From NCBI GenBank assembly GCA_963743575.1, contig CAVUQC010000007.1, forward strand, positions 1,364,001 through 1,428,000: DNA of 64,000 nucleotides, written 5' to 3'. The position numbers and the translations under genes are program-made. This document shows, piece after piece, positions 17,766 through 26,319 of the stretch. This DNA is from DASUPK01 sp963743575 (GTDB lineage: Bacteria > Actinomycetota > Thermoleophilia > Solirubrobacterales > 70-9). How positions within the stretch are numbered: the stretch's first letter is position 1; the number at the start of each line of letters is the position of its first letter. The notes under the pieces were generated by a model, which had not been told where the DNA came from, did not search any database, and worked only from the letters and a program-made list of their open reading frames with translations.

Positions 17766-19118
17766 GTTCCGCAGAGCGTTGGAGATCCGCACCGGGTAGG
17801 TGGGCTTCTGGCCGGCCCTGCGCAGCTCGACCGGGAGCGCGCGAACGCTCTGCCGGGCACGTGCCCGCATCTCCTCCATCGTCTCGGCCAGGACGATCCG
17901 ACCGTCACGCATCGCCGGCACCAGCAGCGGCTCTCCGTCCGGCGTCTCGTCGACGAGTCCGAGCACGTCCTCCCGCATCGCTCCGTCGCTGAACCGCCTG
18001 AACACCTGCTTCGCCCCCGGCAGGTTCTCCTTCCCTGTGGAGCGCTTCGCCACCGGGCGCCAGCCCTGACCGTTCTGCTCGGCGACCAGCTTGTAGACGC
18101 CGTTCAGCACGGGCGCGTCCCGGCTCGTGCCGATCTCGGTGCCGACACCCCAGACGTCGATGGGCACCTCGGCGCGGCACATGTGGGCGATCCGGTGCTC
18201 CTCGAGGTCACCCGAGGCGACGATCTTCGTGTTCTCGAACCCGGCGTCGTCGAGCAGCGTGCGTGCCTCGCGGGCGAGTCGCGGGATGTCGCCGGAGTCG
18301 AGCCGAATGCCCGTCAGGCGAATTCCGGTCGCTCGCGATGCCCAGATCGCCCGGCGCACGCCCTCGAGCGTGTCGTACGTGTCGACGAGCATCACGGCAT
18401 TCTCCGGACTGCTGCGCATGAACGAGACGAACGCCTCCTCCTCGGTCTCGAAGCTGAGCACGTACGAGTGGGCCATGGTCCCGACCGGGTTGAGCCCGTA
18501 TCGCTTGGCTGCGGCGAGGTTCGACGTCCCGCCGAACCCGGCGACGGCGGTTGCCCGGGCCACCTTCATCGCTGCGTCCAGTCCATGATCGCGGCGAGGA
18601 GAGAAGTCGACGACGGAATTGCTCTTCCCGTTCGCCGCGAGCACCACGCGCGCCGCCTTCGTCGCGATCATGGTCTGGAAGTTGATCTGGTTGAGAAGGA
18701 GCGTCTCGATCAGCTGCGCCTCGATCAGCGGGGCGGTCACCCGCAGCAGCGGCTCCTTGGGAAACGCGATCGAGCCCTCCGGCATCGCGTCGATGTCGCC
18801 CGTGAAGCGGAAGTCGGCAAGGTGGTCGAGGAAGTCGTCCCGGCAGCCCATGGAGCTGAGGAACTCGAGCTCTTCGTCGCCGAAGCGCAGTCCGGCGATC
18901 AGCCGGAGAGTGGGGCCGAGCCCGGAGACGAGCAGCCAGTTCCGGTGGAGCGGCAGGGTCCTGACGAAGTGCTCGAACACGGCCGGCTCGTTGCGGCCGA
19001 GGCCGTAATACGCCGCGGCCATGGTGATCTCGTAATGGTCGATCAACAGCGACACGCCGCCGGCGCTGAGCAGGCCGGGGTCGTTCGCATCAGTGGTGGC
19101 AATGGTCGGCGCAGGCAT
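17724..19118 (-). CDS. pncB: Nicotinate phosphoribosyltransferase
   Basis: The 464-residue enzyme joins nicotinate and PRPP to give nicotinate mononucleotide for NAD salvage. Diagnostic segments are LIDHYEITMAAAYY at the N-terminus, the RRDHG motif with the conserved autophosphorylated histidine, GIRLDSGDIPRLARE and VWGVGTEIGTS. The ATG used gives a 29-base gap to the upstream phosphotriesterase-like gene; an in-frame TTG at 19163 would extend it 15 residues into that gene and looks less likely. A GTG four codons upstream of the ATG is another option. Confidence 0.92.
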   Translation of the reverse strand: MPAPTIATTDANDPGLLSAGGVSLLIDHYEITMAAAYYGLGRNEPAVFEHFVRTLPLHRNWLLVSGLGPTLRLIAGLRFGDEELEFLSSMGCRDDFLDHLADFRFTGDIDAMPEGSIAFPKEPLLRVTAPLIEAQLIETLLLNQINFQTMIATKAARVVLAANGKSNSVVDFSPRRDHGLDAAMKVARATAVAGFGGTSNLAAAKRYGLNPVGTMAHSYVLSFETEEEAFVSFMRSSPENAVMLVDTYDTLEGVRRAIWASRATGIRLTGIRLDSGDIPRLAREARTLLDDAGFENTKIVASGDLEEHRIAHMCRAEVPIDVWGVGTEIGTSRDAPVLNGVYKLVAEQNGQGWRPVAKRSTGKENLPGAKQVFRRFSDGAMREDVLGLVDETPDGEPLLVPAMRDGRIVLAETMEEMRARARQSVRALPVELRRAGQKPTYPVRISNALRNLATRGEEGLEQGG

Positions 19119-19147
19119 TGCGTGCACCGGCAAGCTAGACCGATTGC

Positions 19148-20137
19148 CTAAGCGGTGAGCCAATCGACGGCGTTCTTCACCATCATCGTCCGCTCCTGCT
19201 CCTCGGTCATGCCGGCTTCGCGCAGTTCGGGCAGGACCTTCTCGGGGACGATCCGGATCGTCCAGTCGTTCGCCGCTCCTCCCGCGATCAGCTGATCGAT
19301 CACGTTCAGCGGGAACCAGTCGGTGCTTGCGACCGAATCGGCCGAGAGGAAGATCCGATCCGCGTGGCCGCGGTCGACGATCAGGGCCTTCGCCGTCGCC
19401 TGCCGTTTCTCGTAGGGCAGGAAGATGTCGAGGCCGTAGCGGTCCAGGCCGATCCAGACCCCCTTCTCGATCAGCCCCTCGATGTAGTCGAGATCGTCCG
19501 TGTCGCCGCAGTGGGCGATCTGGACCTTGTTGAGGTCAACGCCCTCCTCCTCGAAGATCTCGACCTGCCGTGGGCCGGTGTTGCTGGCGGGGCGGGAGTG
19601 GGCCATGATCGGCGCGCCGGTCTTGAGGCTCGCCCGCGCGGCCGCTCGGTGAATCTTCTCGATGTTCTCGTTCACCCCGGGCTCGTCGGCGGCGCACTTG
19701 ATGAACGCGGCCTTGATGTCGGTTCCCTGGATTCCCTGCTCGATGTCGGCGACGAAGAGCTCCGCAATCTGGTCGGGGTCCCGGTTCGCGAAGAACTGCG
19801 GGAGGTGGTCGTAGGTGTAGATCCCCGTGCACGGCACGACCTGAAGGCCGGTCTCCTCCGAGACGCGCTTCATGAAGTTGACGTCGCGACCGAGGAACAT
19901 CGCCGTCGGCTCCCCGATCGTCTTGATGCCGAGGTCCACCGCCGCCTTCGCCTCGCGCACGGCGATGTCGTAGTCCTCGCCCGCCGCGACCTCGTGCGGG
20001 GGCTCCTCCTTCACGGCACCGGCCTGGGGCCACTGGTTGTGGACCGCCTCGTCCTGGTTGCGCAGGTGCTCGTGGATCAGTGTGGTGCCGAGCTGATCGG
20101 CGTCGATCGGCCCCGTCACGGTCTGTACCTGCGCCAT
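19148..20137 (-). CDS. Phosphotriesterase-family metallohydrolase
   Basis: The 329-residue TIM-barrel amidohydrolase keeps all metal ligands of the phosphotriesterase family: HEH (His22, His24), the bridging lysine that is carbamylated in the family (Lys147 in FIKCAA), His180 (MAHS), His209 (IAHCGD) and Asp267 (LSADS). Relatives hydrolyse lactones, including acyl-homoserine lactones, or organophosphates; native activity is usually lactonase. TAGGCT ends nine bases before the ATG, so the transcript is nearly leaderless. It probably forms an operon with the following pncB gene. Confidence 0.88.
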   Translation of the reverse strand: MAQVQTVTGPIDADQLGTTLIHEHLRNQDEAVHNQWPQAGAVKEEPPHEVAAGEDYDIAVREAKAAVDLGIKTIGEPTAMFLGRDVNFMKRVSEETGLQVVPCTGIYTYDHLPQFFANRDPDQIAELFVADIEQGIQGTDIKAAFIKCAADEPGVNENIEKIHRAAARASLKTGAPIMAHSRPASNTGPRQVEIFEEEGVDLNKVQIAHCGDTDDLDYIEGLIEKGVWIGLDRYGLDIFLPYEKRQATAKALIVDRGHADRIFLSADSVASTDWFPLNVIDQLIAGGAANDWTIRIVPEKVLPELREAGMTEEQERTMMVKNAVDWLTA

Positions 20138-20160
20138 ACGAGGGGAAGCCTATGGAACCG

Positions 20161-20871
20161 TCAGCTGAAGCGCCCGCTGGTGGAGGCGGGCCAGTCGACG
20201 GCCGCCGAGTGCCCCTGGTCGACCTCGAGGTACGCCACGGTCAGCTCGCTCCCCTTCTCGACGAGCTTCCCGGCGCCGCCGGGAACGCGCTGGCCGATCC
20301 TGATCTTCCACGGCGCCGGCTCGGCATCGGAGCGCAGCTCCATGACCAGCTCGTACATCGGATCGCCGGACCCCGGCGCCTTCACGTCGAGCTTGTTCGC
20401 CAGCTCGACCGTCGCCGTCGCGCGCTTCCCCTCGGCGAGGATGTCGGAGGAGTCGACCGCGATGACACGGCGCTCGTCCGGCTCGGGGGCGAGGAGCAAC
20501 ACCCGCTGGTCGTCCTTGGGATCGACCCGGCAGGCGACCAGCGCTCCCTCCTTGAGCCCCTCGGATTCGTAGCCGCCTCGGAAGGACTGCGTCACGTTGA
20601 CCTCGTAGGGCTCGCGCTCCGGGATCTCGACCCGGACCTGAAAGCGGCCCAGGTTCTCCTGCACCATTGAGGTCGCCCATTCGCTGGGCGCCTTCAGGAT
20701 CTGCGCCTGACCCACGATCCCGTCCTCGAAGAGCTTGCGCTTGGCGGAGTCGGTCAGGGCGCCACCGCCGGAGACGACGTTGTAAGGCAGGTCCTCGACC
20801 TTCTCGAGAGTCCGGTTGAGCCACCCGCGCTTGCGGCGCCACTCGAAGCCGCTGCCCTGGTCGTCACTCAT
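20161..20871 (-). CDS. Hypothetical protein, member of a tandem paralog pair (downstream copy)
   Basis: The 236-residue soluble protein has no signal peptide and no recognised family. It is built of two related halves: an N-terminal unit (about 55-140) with VRVEIPEREPYEVNV and a C-terminal unit (about 160-232) with MELRSDAEPAPWKIRI, each ending in a valine-rich strand, which looks like an internal duplication of a beta-barrel domain. It ends AVDWPASTSGRFS, nearly the same as the upstream paralog. The genes are four bases apart and clearly one operon. Function unknown. Confidence 0.78.
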   Translation of the reverse strand: MSDDQGSGFEWRRKRGWLNRTLEKVEDLPYNVVSGGGALTDSAKRKLFEDGIVGQAQILKAPSEWATSMVQENLGRFQVRVEIPEREPYEVNVTQSFRGGYESEGLKEGALVACRVDPKDDQRVLLLAPEPDERRVIAVDSSDILAEGKRATATVELANKLDVKAPGSGDPMYELVMELRSDAEPAPWKIRIGQRVPGGAGKLVEKGSELTVAYLEVDQGHSAAVDWPASTSGRFS

Positions 20872-20875
20872 CGCC

Positions 20876-21610
20876 CTACGAGAACCGCCCACCCGAGGTC
20901 GCGGGCCAGTCGACGGCGACCTGGTCGGGATTGCCGACCGCGCCAAACGCCACCTGGAGCTCCTCCCCTTTGGCCACCATCTCCTCGGCGCCCTTCGGGA
21001 CCCGCATGCCGAAGTTCACCTTCCAGGTTCGCGGCTCGTCATCGGCCTTCAGCTCGAGGTCGAGGAGGAAGAACTCGTCGTCGGTGCCGGGCGCCTTCTT
21101 GCCCATCGGATCGGAGGAGAGGACCGTCGCGGTCGCGCGCCGGCCGGTGGCGATCAGCTGGGACGAGTCAGTGATGCAATCGCCGAGATTCAGCCTCGGC
21201 CCGCTGACCTGCTTTGCCGGTTCTTGGAAACCGGTGGGCGTCAGCCAGACGAGCTCATGATTCTCCGGGTCGACCTTGCAGCTGACCTCCATGCCGGGCT
21301 GCATCTGCTTCCACTCGTCCGCCCAGAAGGCCTGCCACACGTTGGCCTCGTAGGGCTCCTCTCCCGACAGTTCGATCCGGACCGTGAAGCGGCCCACGTT
21401 CTCCTTGATCTCGGTGATCCGGTGCTTGCTCGGAGCCTTTAGGACAGTCGCGACGGCGTTGAGGCCATTCTCGTACAGGTCCAGCTTGGCCGTGTCGCTG
21501 ATCGGCCTGCCGCGGCCCACCGCGTCTGCCGGCAGGTCGGCGATCCGCTGCGCGGTGCGTCCCACCTTCGCGGCGCGGTTGAACCACTTACGTTGGCCCT
21601 CATTGGCCAT
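20876..21610 (-). CDS. Hypothetical protein, member of a tandem paralog pair (upstream copy)
   Basis: The 244-residue product aligns along its length with the next gene (shared patterns: LP-x-x-V-x-x-G, VLKAPS, NVGRFTVRIEL, EPYEANV, KVDPENHE, and AVDWPATSGGRFS at the end). It has the same two-unit internal repeat, with VRIELSGEEPYEANV and LELKADDEPRTWKVNF as equivalent strands. The ATG is preceded by GAGGGG. No membrane segment or catalytic motif is visible. It lies 33 bases downstream of the tRNA-Ser gene on the same strand. Confidence 0.78.
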   Translation of the reverse strand: MANEGQRKWFNRAAKVGRTAQRIADLPADAVGRGRPISDTAKLDLYENGLNAVATVLKAPSKHRITEIKENVGRFTVRIELSGEEPYEANVWQAFWADEWKQMQPGMEVSCKVDPENHELVWLTPTGFQEPAKQVSGPRLNLGDCITDSSQLIATGRRATATVLSSDPMGKKAPGTDDEFFLLDLELKADDEPRTWKVNFGMRVPKGAEEMVAKGEELQVAFGAVGNPDQVAVDWPATSGGRFS

Positions 21611-21643
21611 GTTCCCCTCTCCCTCTGTTTGTGACAACTACAG

Positions 21644-21732
21644 CGGAGAGGGTGGGATTCGAACCCACGAGGCGGTTTAACCCGCCCACTCGCTTTCCAA
21701 GCGAGCTCCTTAAGCCACTCGGACACCTCTCC
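21644..21732 (-). tRNA. tRNA-Ser (anticodon GGA)
   Basis: The sequence folds as a class II tRNA: acceptor stem GGAGAGG/CCTCTCC, D-arm, anticodon stem CTCGC/GCGAG with loop TTGGAAA (anticodon GGA), a long variable arm, and a T-arm with GGTTCGAATCC. The 3' CCA is not encoded. The discriminator base is G, as expected for serine. Confidence 0.96.
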
Positions 21733-21768
21733 GGAGTGGATCGAAGGCTAACTACTAAGATCGCCGCG

Positions 21769-22230
21769 ATGGCATGGAATGTCTATCTCGCGGGCGAAAT
21801 CCACTCCGATTGGCGTGAGCGGATCGCCGAGGGCGCGAAGCGGGCCGGGCTCGACGTGACCTTCACCTCGCCCGTCACCGACCACGGCGCCTCCGACGAT
21901 GTGGGAGTCGCCATCCTGGGCGACGAGTCCGAGGGCTTCTGGAAGGACCACAAGGGGGCCGGCGTGAACGCGATTCGCACGCAGACCCTGATTCGCCAGG
22001 CCGATGTCGTCGTGGTCCGGTTCGGCGACCAGTACAAGCAGTGGAACGCGGCCTTCGACGCCGGCTACGCGGCGGCGCTGGGCAAGCCGATCGTCACGCT
22101 GCACGATCCCGATACGACCCACGCCCTGAAGGAGATCGATCGCGCTGCGATGGCGACGGCTGAGCAGCCCGAGCAGGTGGTGGACGTCCTGCGCTACGTG
22201 CTCGAGGGGACGCTGCCGGCCCCCGCGTAG
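21769..22230 (+). CDS. YtoQ family protein
   Basis: The 153-residue protein begins MAWNVYLAGEIHSDWRERI and has a Rossmann-like pattern with VVVVRFGDQYKQWNAAFDAGYA, which matches the YtoQ family, related in fold to nucleoside 2-deoxyribosyltransferases. The biochemical role of YtoQ is not established. TAAGAT ends seven bases before the ATG and there is no Shine-Dalgarno, so it is probably leaderless. It sits between two tRNA-Ser genes. Confidence 0.88.
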   Translation: MAWNVYLAGEIHSDWRERIAEGAKRAGLDVTFTSPVTDHGASDDVGVAILGDESEGFWKDHKGAGVNAIRTQTLIRQADVVVVRFGDQYKQWNAAFDAGYAAALGKPIVTLHDPDTTHALKEIDRAAMATAEQPEQVVDVLRYVLEGTLPAPA

Positions 22231-22279
22231 CCAATGCAAGAAGAAGCGGTAGCGGCGCCGCTAGCCTTCGCCCTGCCCT

Positions 22280-22368
22280 GGAGGGGTGCCGGAGTGGTTG
22301 AACGGGGCGGTCTCGAAAACCGTTGTGCGGCGTTCGTCGTACCGTGGGTTCGAATCCCACCCCCTCCG
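22280..22368 (+). tRNA. tRNA-Ser (anticodon CGA)
   Basis: Class II tRNA with acceptor stem GGAGGGG/CCCCTCC, anticodon stem with loop CTCGAAA (anticodon CGA), a long variable arm and a T-arm with GGTTCGAATCC. The discriminator is G and no CCA is encoded. The CGA tRNA reads UCG codons, which are frequent in this G+C-rich genome. Confidence 0.96.
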
Positions 22369-22416
22369 CCTCAATTTCGCTGCGCGGGATGCCGATAAGC
22401 GTCAGACCCCCCGCGC

Positions 22417-22815
22417 ATGACCGAGCAGCTCACAAGCAGCAGTGATTCGTCCCCAGGCACGATCCTCGTGGGGGACGACTTCGAGGCCATGCGCAACCTG
22501 ATGACTCGCGTGCTCCGGTCCGAGGGTTACGACGTGCGCCAGGCGATCGACACCCAGGGCGTCCTCGACGGCCTGGTGAGCGAGACGCCGGACCTGCTCG
22601 TGCTCGACATGAGCATGCCGGGTGGCGGGGGAGTTCGGGTGATCGAGCAGATGCGCGAGAACCCAGCCCTCGAGGGCGTCAAGGTCCTCATGGTGAGCGG
22701 CGCTATCCATACCGCCGACAGCTGGCCCTCGCAGGTCGGCGCGGACGCTCAGCTGCCGAAGCCCTTCAAGGTCAACGAGCTCGTCTCGGCCGTCCGCTCG
22801 CTGCTCGCGGCCTGA
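22417..22815 (+). CDS. Stand-alone response regulator receiver protein
   Basis: The 132-residue CheY-like domain has the acidic pair Asp20-Asp21, phosphoacceptor Asp64 (LVLDMSMPG), Ser94 (MVSGA) and Lys115 (LPKPF), so it is complete for phosphotransfer. It has no output domain, which means it acts through protein contact or as a phosphate relay. No histidine kinase lies in the window. The first 13 residues are a polar extension before the first strand. A GATAAG-like -10 lies about 20 bases upstream. Confidence 0.9.
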   Translation: MTEQLTSSSDSSPGTILVGDDFEAMRNLMTRVLRSEGYDVRQAIDTQGVLDGLVSETPDLLVLDMSMPGGGGVRVIEQMRENPALEGVKVLMVSGAIHTADSWPSQVGADAQLPKPFKVNELVSAVRSLLAA

Positions 22816-22834
22816 CCTTATCCGACCGAGGCCG

Positions 22835-23749
22835 CTAGCCGGTGAAGTTCGGCTGCTTCGGCGGCGCGCAACGGAGGAAGCCGCCCTGGAACTTCGCGGG
22901 GGAGGGGTTCTGGCCGCTTCCCTGCGTGAAGCTCACCTTCGCGGTCACCTTGTGGTGGCCGCGGGAGAGCTTGAACGCCTTGATCTTGGTCTGGAAGGGC
23001 GCGTGGTGGACGGTCGCATGCCGATTGCCGTCCACGAAGAAGGTGACGGTGTCGATGTCCGGGCCGGTGACCTTGGCGGTCGCGATGCGCTTGCACCCCT
23101 CCGACACGTGCAGCGAAGCGTTGGCCGCGGCGACTCCGCCTCCGCCGGTCGTCGGCGCGAGCACGGTGGTCTGTCCCGAGCCGCTGTTGCGGACCGTGAG
23201 GCTGGTCACCGGGCTGAAGGCGTCGACCGATGCGACCTGGTTGGTCTGGCTGCCGGGTGCGGTCAGGTCAGCATCGAACTGAGGCAACCTGTTGGCCGTC
23301 GCGGTGAAGTTGATCGTGCAGCTGTGGCCCGACAGGAGGAGGACGGTCGACGGGGGCAGGAAGCGCCAGCGGCCCGGCGCGGCTTCGGAGATCGTCCAGG
23401 TCCCCGGCGGACAGTCGCCGGCGCCGCTGGTCCCGGTGGAGCTCAGGGTGAAGACGCCGGTCTCGGCGGTCGGGCAGTTGTTCGCGGTGACGACGGAGTC
23501 CGGGCAGGAGGGGAAGAGGTCGAGACTCCCGGCCGTGACGCTCACCCCGGCGCCCGCCTCGGCTCCGGTCGAGTTGTTGAAGAGGGTGATCGAGGCGTCG
23601 AACTGCTGATTGAGGTTGACGCTCGGATAGGGGAAGGTCGGCACGGGCGTGATCACCGCGCCGGCAAGGGCGGTGGCCGGCACGAGGAGGCCGAGGAGCA
23701 GCGCCAACGCGAGCGCGCTCTTCCATGAGCGAAGGGGGCGTCGGATCAC
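22835..23749 (-). CDS. Secreted Ig-like repeat protein
   Basis: The 304-residue product has a signal peptide (basic start, hydrophobic core LALALLLGLLVPATALAG near 15-32) and then beta-sandwich-like sequence. A C-terminal part with VTFFVDGNRHATVHHAPFQTKI and HHKVTAKVSF is typical of bacterial Ig-like domains. Cysteines (CPDS, NNCPT, DCPPG, HSCTI) probably form disulfides. GTG is taken as the start, 11 bases after an AGGAAAGG sequence; no ATG is suitably placed. It is a likely surface or secreted structural protein with no enzymatic motif. The 123 bases to the divergent gene at 23873 hold only its control region. Confidence 0.72.
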   Translation of the reverse strand: MIRRPLRSWKSALALALLLGLLVPATALAGAVITPVPTFPYPSVNLNQQFDASITLFNNSTGAEAGAGVSVTAGSLDLFPSCPDSVVTANNCPTAETGVFTLSSTGTSGAGDCPPGTWTISEAAPGRWRFLPPSTVLLLSGHSCTINFTATANRLPQFDADLTAPGSQTNQVASVDAFSPVTSLTVRNSGSGQTTVLAPTTGGGGVAAANASLHVSEGCKRIATAKVTGPDIDTVTFFVDGNRHATVHHAPFQTKIKAFKLSRGHHKVTAKVSFTQGSGQNPSPAKFQGGFLRCAPPKQPNFTG

Positions 23750-23872
23750 AGGGGAGTGAACCTTTCCTGTTTCCTCCCGAATTCCTGCAATTCCCGTACC
23801 AGAAAGTGGGGGGGTCCCAAATTGGGCCGTGCGCACCGGTACGTTGCCGACATCGGATCTGGATCGAATCTG

Positions 23873-24754
23873 ATGACACTTCGGACACGGATGACAGGGG
23901 CCCTGGCGGCCGGACTGCTGCTCGCGGGGCTCGCGTTCGGGCCAAGCGTTGCGATCGCCGTCGCGCATCCGGCCGGCGCCATCGTCACCCGCTCGAGCAC
24001 GATCCAGCTCCCGCCACATCAGCTTCTCACCGCGACCGCCACCTGCCCGGCGGGGACGCGGGCGCTCGGCGGCGGCTTCTCGGCTTCCCCCGGCGGAATT
24101 GAGCCGACCGTGGTGACCACGTCCCGCCGCTCCGGTGCGAAGAGCTGGATCGTGACCGGGCTGCGAGCCAGCCCCCTGACCACAGCGACCGGCTCGCTGA
24201 CAGCCATCGTCCGCTGCCGGAGCGGAGCGCCGAAGATCGGTCACGTCGCCGCCACGACGACCCTTCCGGCCGCCACGGGCCCCGGTGATCACCCTCGCGC
24301 GACGACCACCGCGACCTGCCCGGGCAAGCGTCGTGCCATCTCCGGCGGGTTCTCCTCCGAAGCCGACCCGAAGCAGGCACTCACGGTGTTGGCCGAGGAC
24401 TCGCATCGAGTCTCCAAGGGGCGCAGCTGGAGCTTCACCGCCTCGCACAACAACCCGGCCCCGCGGCAGCTCACCGCCTACGCCTACTGCGCCCGGGCGC
24501 GGGTGGGCTCCAAGAGCGGCTCCGCTTCGCTGACCGGGGACCTGACCACCAAGTCCGCCGACTCGCAGCCGTGTGGCGGCGGGCGTGCCGCGATCTCAGG
24601 CGGGTTCGTCGCCTCACCGGCGACGCTGGCCAACGGAGGCGACACCGTCTTCGTGCTCGCCTCCATGCCGAAGGGCGGCGGCTGGCGCGCCACGGGCCTG
24701 CACTCCGGCGCGAAGTCCACCGGCAAGCTGCAGTCCTTCGCCTACTGCGGCTAG
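23873..24754 (+). CDS. Secreted protein with three Cys/SGGF repeats
   Basis: The 293-residue protein has a signal peptide (about 1-31) and three tandem repeats of about 85-90 residues. Each starts with a cysteine followed by an L/S-GGF turn: ATCPAGTRALGGGF, ATCPGKRRAISGGF and QPCGGGRAAISGGF, and each ends in a second cysteine (IVRCRS, AYAYCAR, FAYCG), so one disulfide per repeat is likely. The pattern is common in actinobacterial exported proteins but the function is unknown. Its stop and that of the convergent L,D-transpeptidase share one CTAG tetranucleotide. Confidence 0.75.
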   Translation: MTLRTRMTGALAAGLLLAGLAFGPSVAIAVAHPAGAIVTRSSTIQLPPHQLLTATATCPAGTRALGGGFSASPGGIEPTVVTTSRRSGAKSWIVTGLRASPLTTATGSLTAIVRCRSGAPKIGHVAATTTLPAATGPGDHPRATTTATCPGKRRAISGGFSSEADPKQALTVLAEDSHRVSKGRSWSFTASHNNPAPRQLTAYAYCARARVGSKSGSASLTGDLTTKSADSQPCGGGRAAISGGFVASPATLANGGDTVFVLASMPKGGGWRATGLHSGAKSTGKLQSFAYCG

Positions 24755-25452
24755 CGAATCTCGACCGCGGTACCGACGCCGGCCAGTCGCCGGAGCCGGT
24801 TGATCTGCGGATTCCGCATGCGGATGCAGCCGTGTGAGATCCGGCCAGGGATCAGGTTCGGCTCGTTGGTGCCGTGGATCCCGATCACCCCGCCACCGGG
24901 CCAGTCGCTGAGGGTGGGGGAGTAGGCGCTGGTGCCGAAGGCGAAGGATCCGTAGACGCCGCCGCCCCTCTTGAGCCGGATGGCCTCGCGGATGTAGAAG
25001 TCGCCCGGAGGCGTCGGCCATTTGCCGCGCCCGATGCCGATCGGCGCGCTGAAGAGCTTTCGCTTCCCGCGGTAGAGGTTGGCCCGGAGGGCGGAGCGGT
25101 TGATCACCAGGGTTTCGTCGATCTTGTGGAGAGGGCCGAGCGCGTCGTCGGGCACCCAGCCGCTCCGGCCATTGGGTCTGCCGAGCACGTCGATTCGCAG
25201 CCAGGTGTGGCCGTCGTCCTCGGCCACCTTGCCGGTCACCCGGTAGACCTCGGGGGTCCGAAGCTCGGTGAGGAAGTGCAGCTTCGACAGGCTCGAGGAT
25301 GAGCTGTCCGGGGCGCTGTGGACGACCGCGCCGGTCTGCGGGTAGGCCCAGCGGTTGAGGTTCTTCGCGGCCGGCCCGCCGTGTGCGATTCCCGGCCAAG
25401 CCGCCGCAAGCGCCGCCATCGACGCGATGATGATCGTCGTCCGTGACTTCAT
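24751..25452 (-). CDS. L,D-transpeptidase (YkuD family), secreted
   Basis: The 233-residue protein has a signal peptide (about 1-24), an SH3-like segment (about 35-105) and a YkuD catalytic domain (about 115-233) with HGTNEPNLIPGRISHGCIRM, where His193, His207 and nucleophile Cys209 stand in the canonical HX(13-14)[S/T]HGC[I/V]R order. It makes 3-3 cross-links or attaches proteins to peptidoglycan outside the membrane. TACCGT ends eight bases before the ATG, consistent with a near-leaderless transcript. Confidence 0.93.
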   Translation of the reverse strand: MKSRTTIIIASMAALAAAWPGIAHGGPAAKNLNRWAYPQTGAVVHSAPDSSSSSLSKLHFLTELRTPEVYRVTGKVAEDDGHTWLRIDVLGRPNGRSGWVPDDALGPLHKIDETLVINRSALRANLYRGKRKLFSAPIGIGRGKWPTPPGDFYIREAIRLKRGGGVYGSFAFGTSAYSPTLSDWPGGGVIGIHGTNEPNLIPGRISHGCIRMRNPQINRLRRLAGVGTAVEIR

Positions 25453-25512
25453 CGCCGGGCACGGTAGAGAATCGTCGCGACGTATCTCGGGCCGAGCGGC
25501 GAGAATCCCGGC

Positions 25513-26319
25513 GTGAGGGTCGCGGTGGTCGGACACGTCGAGTGGGTGGAGTTCGTGCGCGGGGATCACGTCCCGGTGGCGGGGGAGATCGTCCACGCGT
25601 CCGGCAGCTTCCAGGAGCCGGCAGGCGGCGGCGGGGTGGCCGCCGTCCAGCTCGCGCGGCTCGCCGGGAGCTCCACGCTGCTGACGGCCCTCGGCCAAGA
25701 CGAATTGGCTGCTCGGACACGTGCACGGTTTGGGGAGCTCGGCGTCACGGTCCAGGCGGCCGACCGGAAGGCTCCGACACGGCGAGCGCACACCTTTCTC
25801 GACTCGCATGGCGAGCGGACGATCACCACGATCGGGGAGCGGCTCGAGCCCGAGCTTGCCGACCCGCTCGGCTGGGACGTCCTGGATGGAGCCGACGGCG
25901 TCTACGTGACGGCGGGCGATGACGGCGCGATGAAGGCGGCCCGGAACGCGCGGGTGCTGGTCGCCTCACCCCGGGCCGGGAAGGTGCTGGCGGAGTCGGG
26001 AGTGGCGCTCGACGCGCTGGTCTACTCCGACGACGATGAGCTCGAGAGCGCGTACGCCCAGGCGCTTCAGCCCCGTCCCGCTCTGCTCGTGGCGACACGC
26101 GGATCCGAGGGTGGCCGGTTCGAGACCGTCGAGGGAAACAGCGGCACCTGGGCGCCCGCACCGCTTCCCGGTCCCATCGCGGACAGCTACGGGTGCGGGG
26201 ACTCCTTTGCGGCTGCCTTCACCTACGGCCTGGCGGCAGGCGAGACGGTCGAGTCCTCGCTCGAGGTCGCCGCGGTAGCCGGCTCCGCCTGCCTGGCGCG
26301 GCCGGGCCCGTACGGCTGA
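25513..26319 (+). CDS. PfkB/ribokinase-family carbohydrate kinase
   Basis: The 268-residue kinase has the N-terminal GGGGVAAVQLARLAG substrate-binding motif and the C-terminal PfkB signature DSYGCGDSFAAAF with catalytic base Asp230, where the usual GAGD is GCGD. The length is slightly short for the family. Candidate substrates are ribose, fructose phosphates or nucleosides, and none can be chosen from sequence. The start is GTG. The 3' 97 bases overlap the convergent membrane protein gene. Confidence 0.88.
   Translation: MRVAVVGHVEWVEFVRGDHVPVAGEIVHASGSFQEPAGGGGVAAVQLARLAGSSTLLTALGQDELAARTRARFGELGVTVQAADRKAPTRRAHTFLDSHGERTITTIGERLEPELADPLGWDVLDGADGVYVTAGDDGAMKAARNARVLVASPRAGKVLAESGVALDALVYSDDDELESAYAQALQPRPALLVATRGSEGGRFETVEGNSGTWAPAPLPGPIADSYGCGDSFAAAFTYGLAAGETVESSLEVAAVAGSACLARPGPYG

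Noticed and set aside
21631..21768. Extended N-terminus of YtoQ reading GFEPTRRFNPPTRFP
   Set aside because: This is translated tRNA-Ser sequence. The gene starts at 21769 behind its TAAGAT element.
22231..22416. Possible gene overlapping the second tRNA-Ser on the minus strand
   Set aside because: The open frame is simply the reverse of the tRNA and flanks, starting GFEPTVRRTPHN, a usual tRNA translation artefact.
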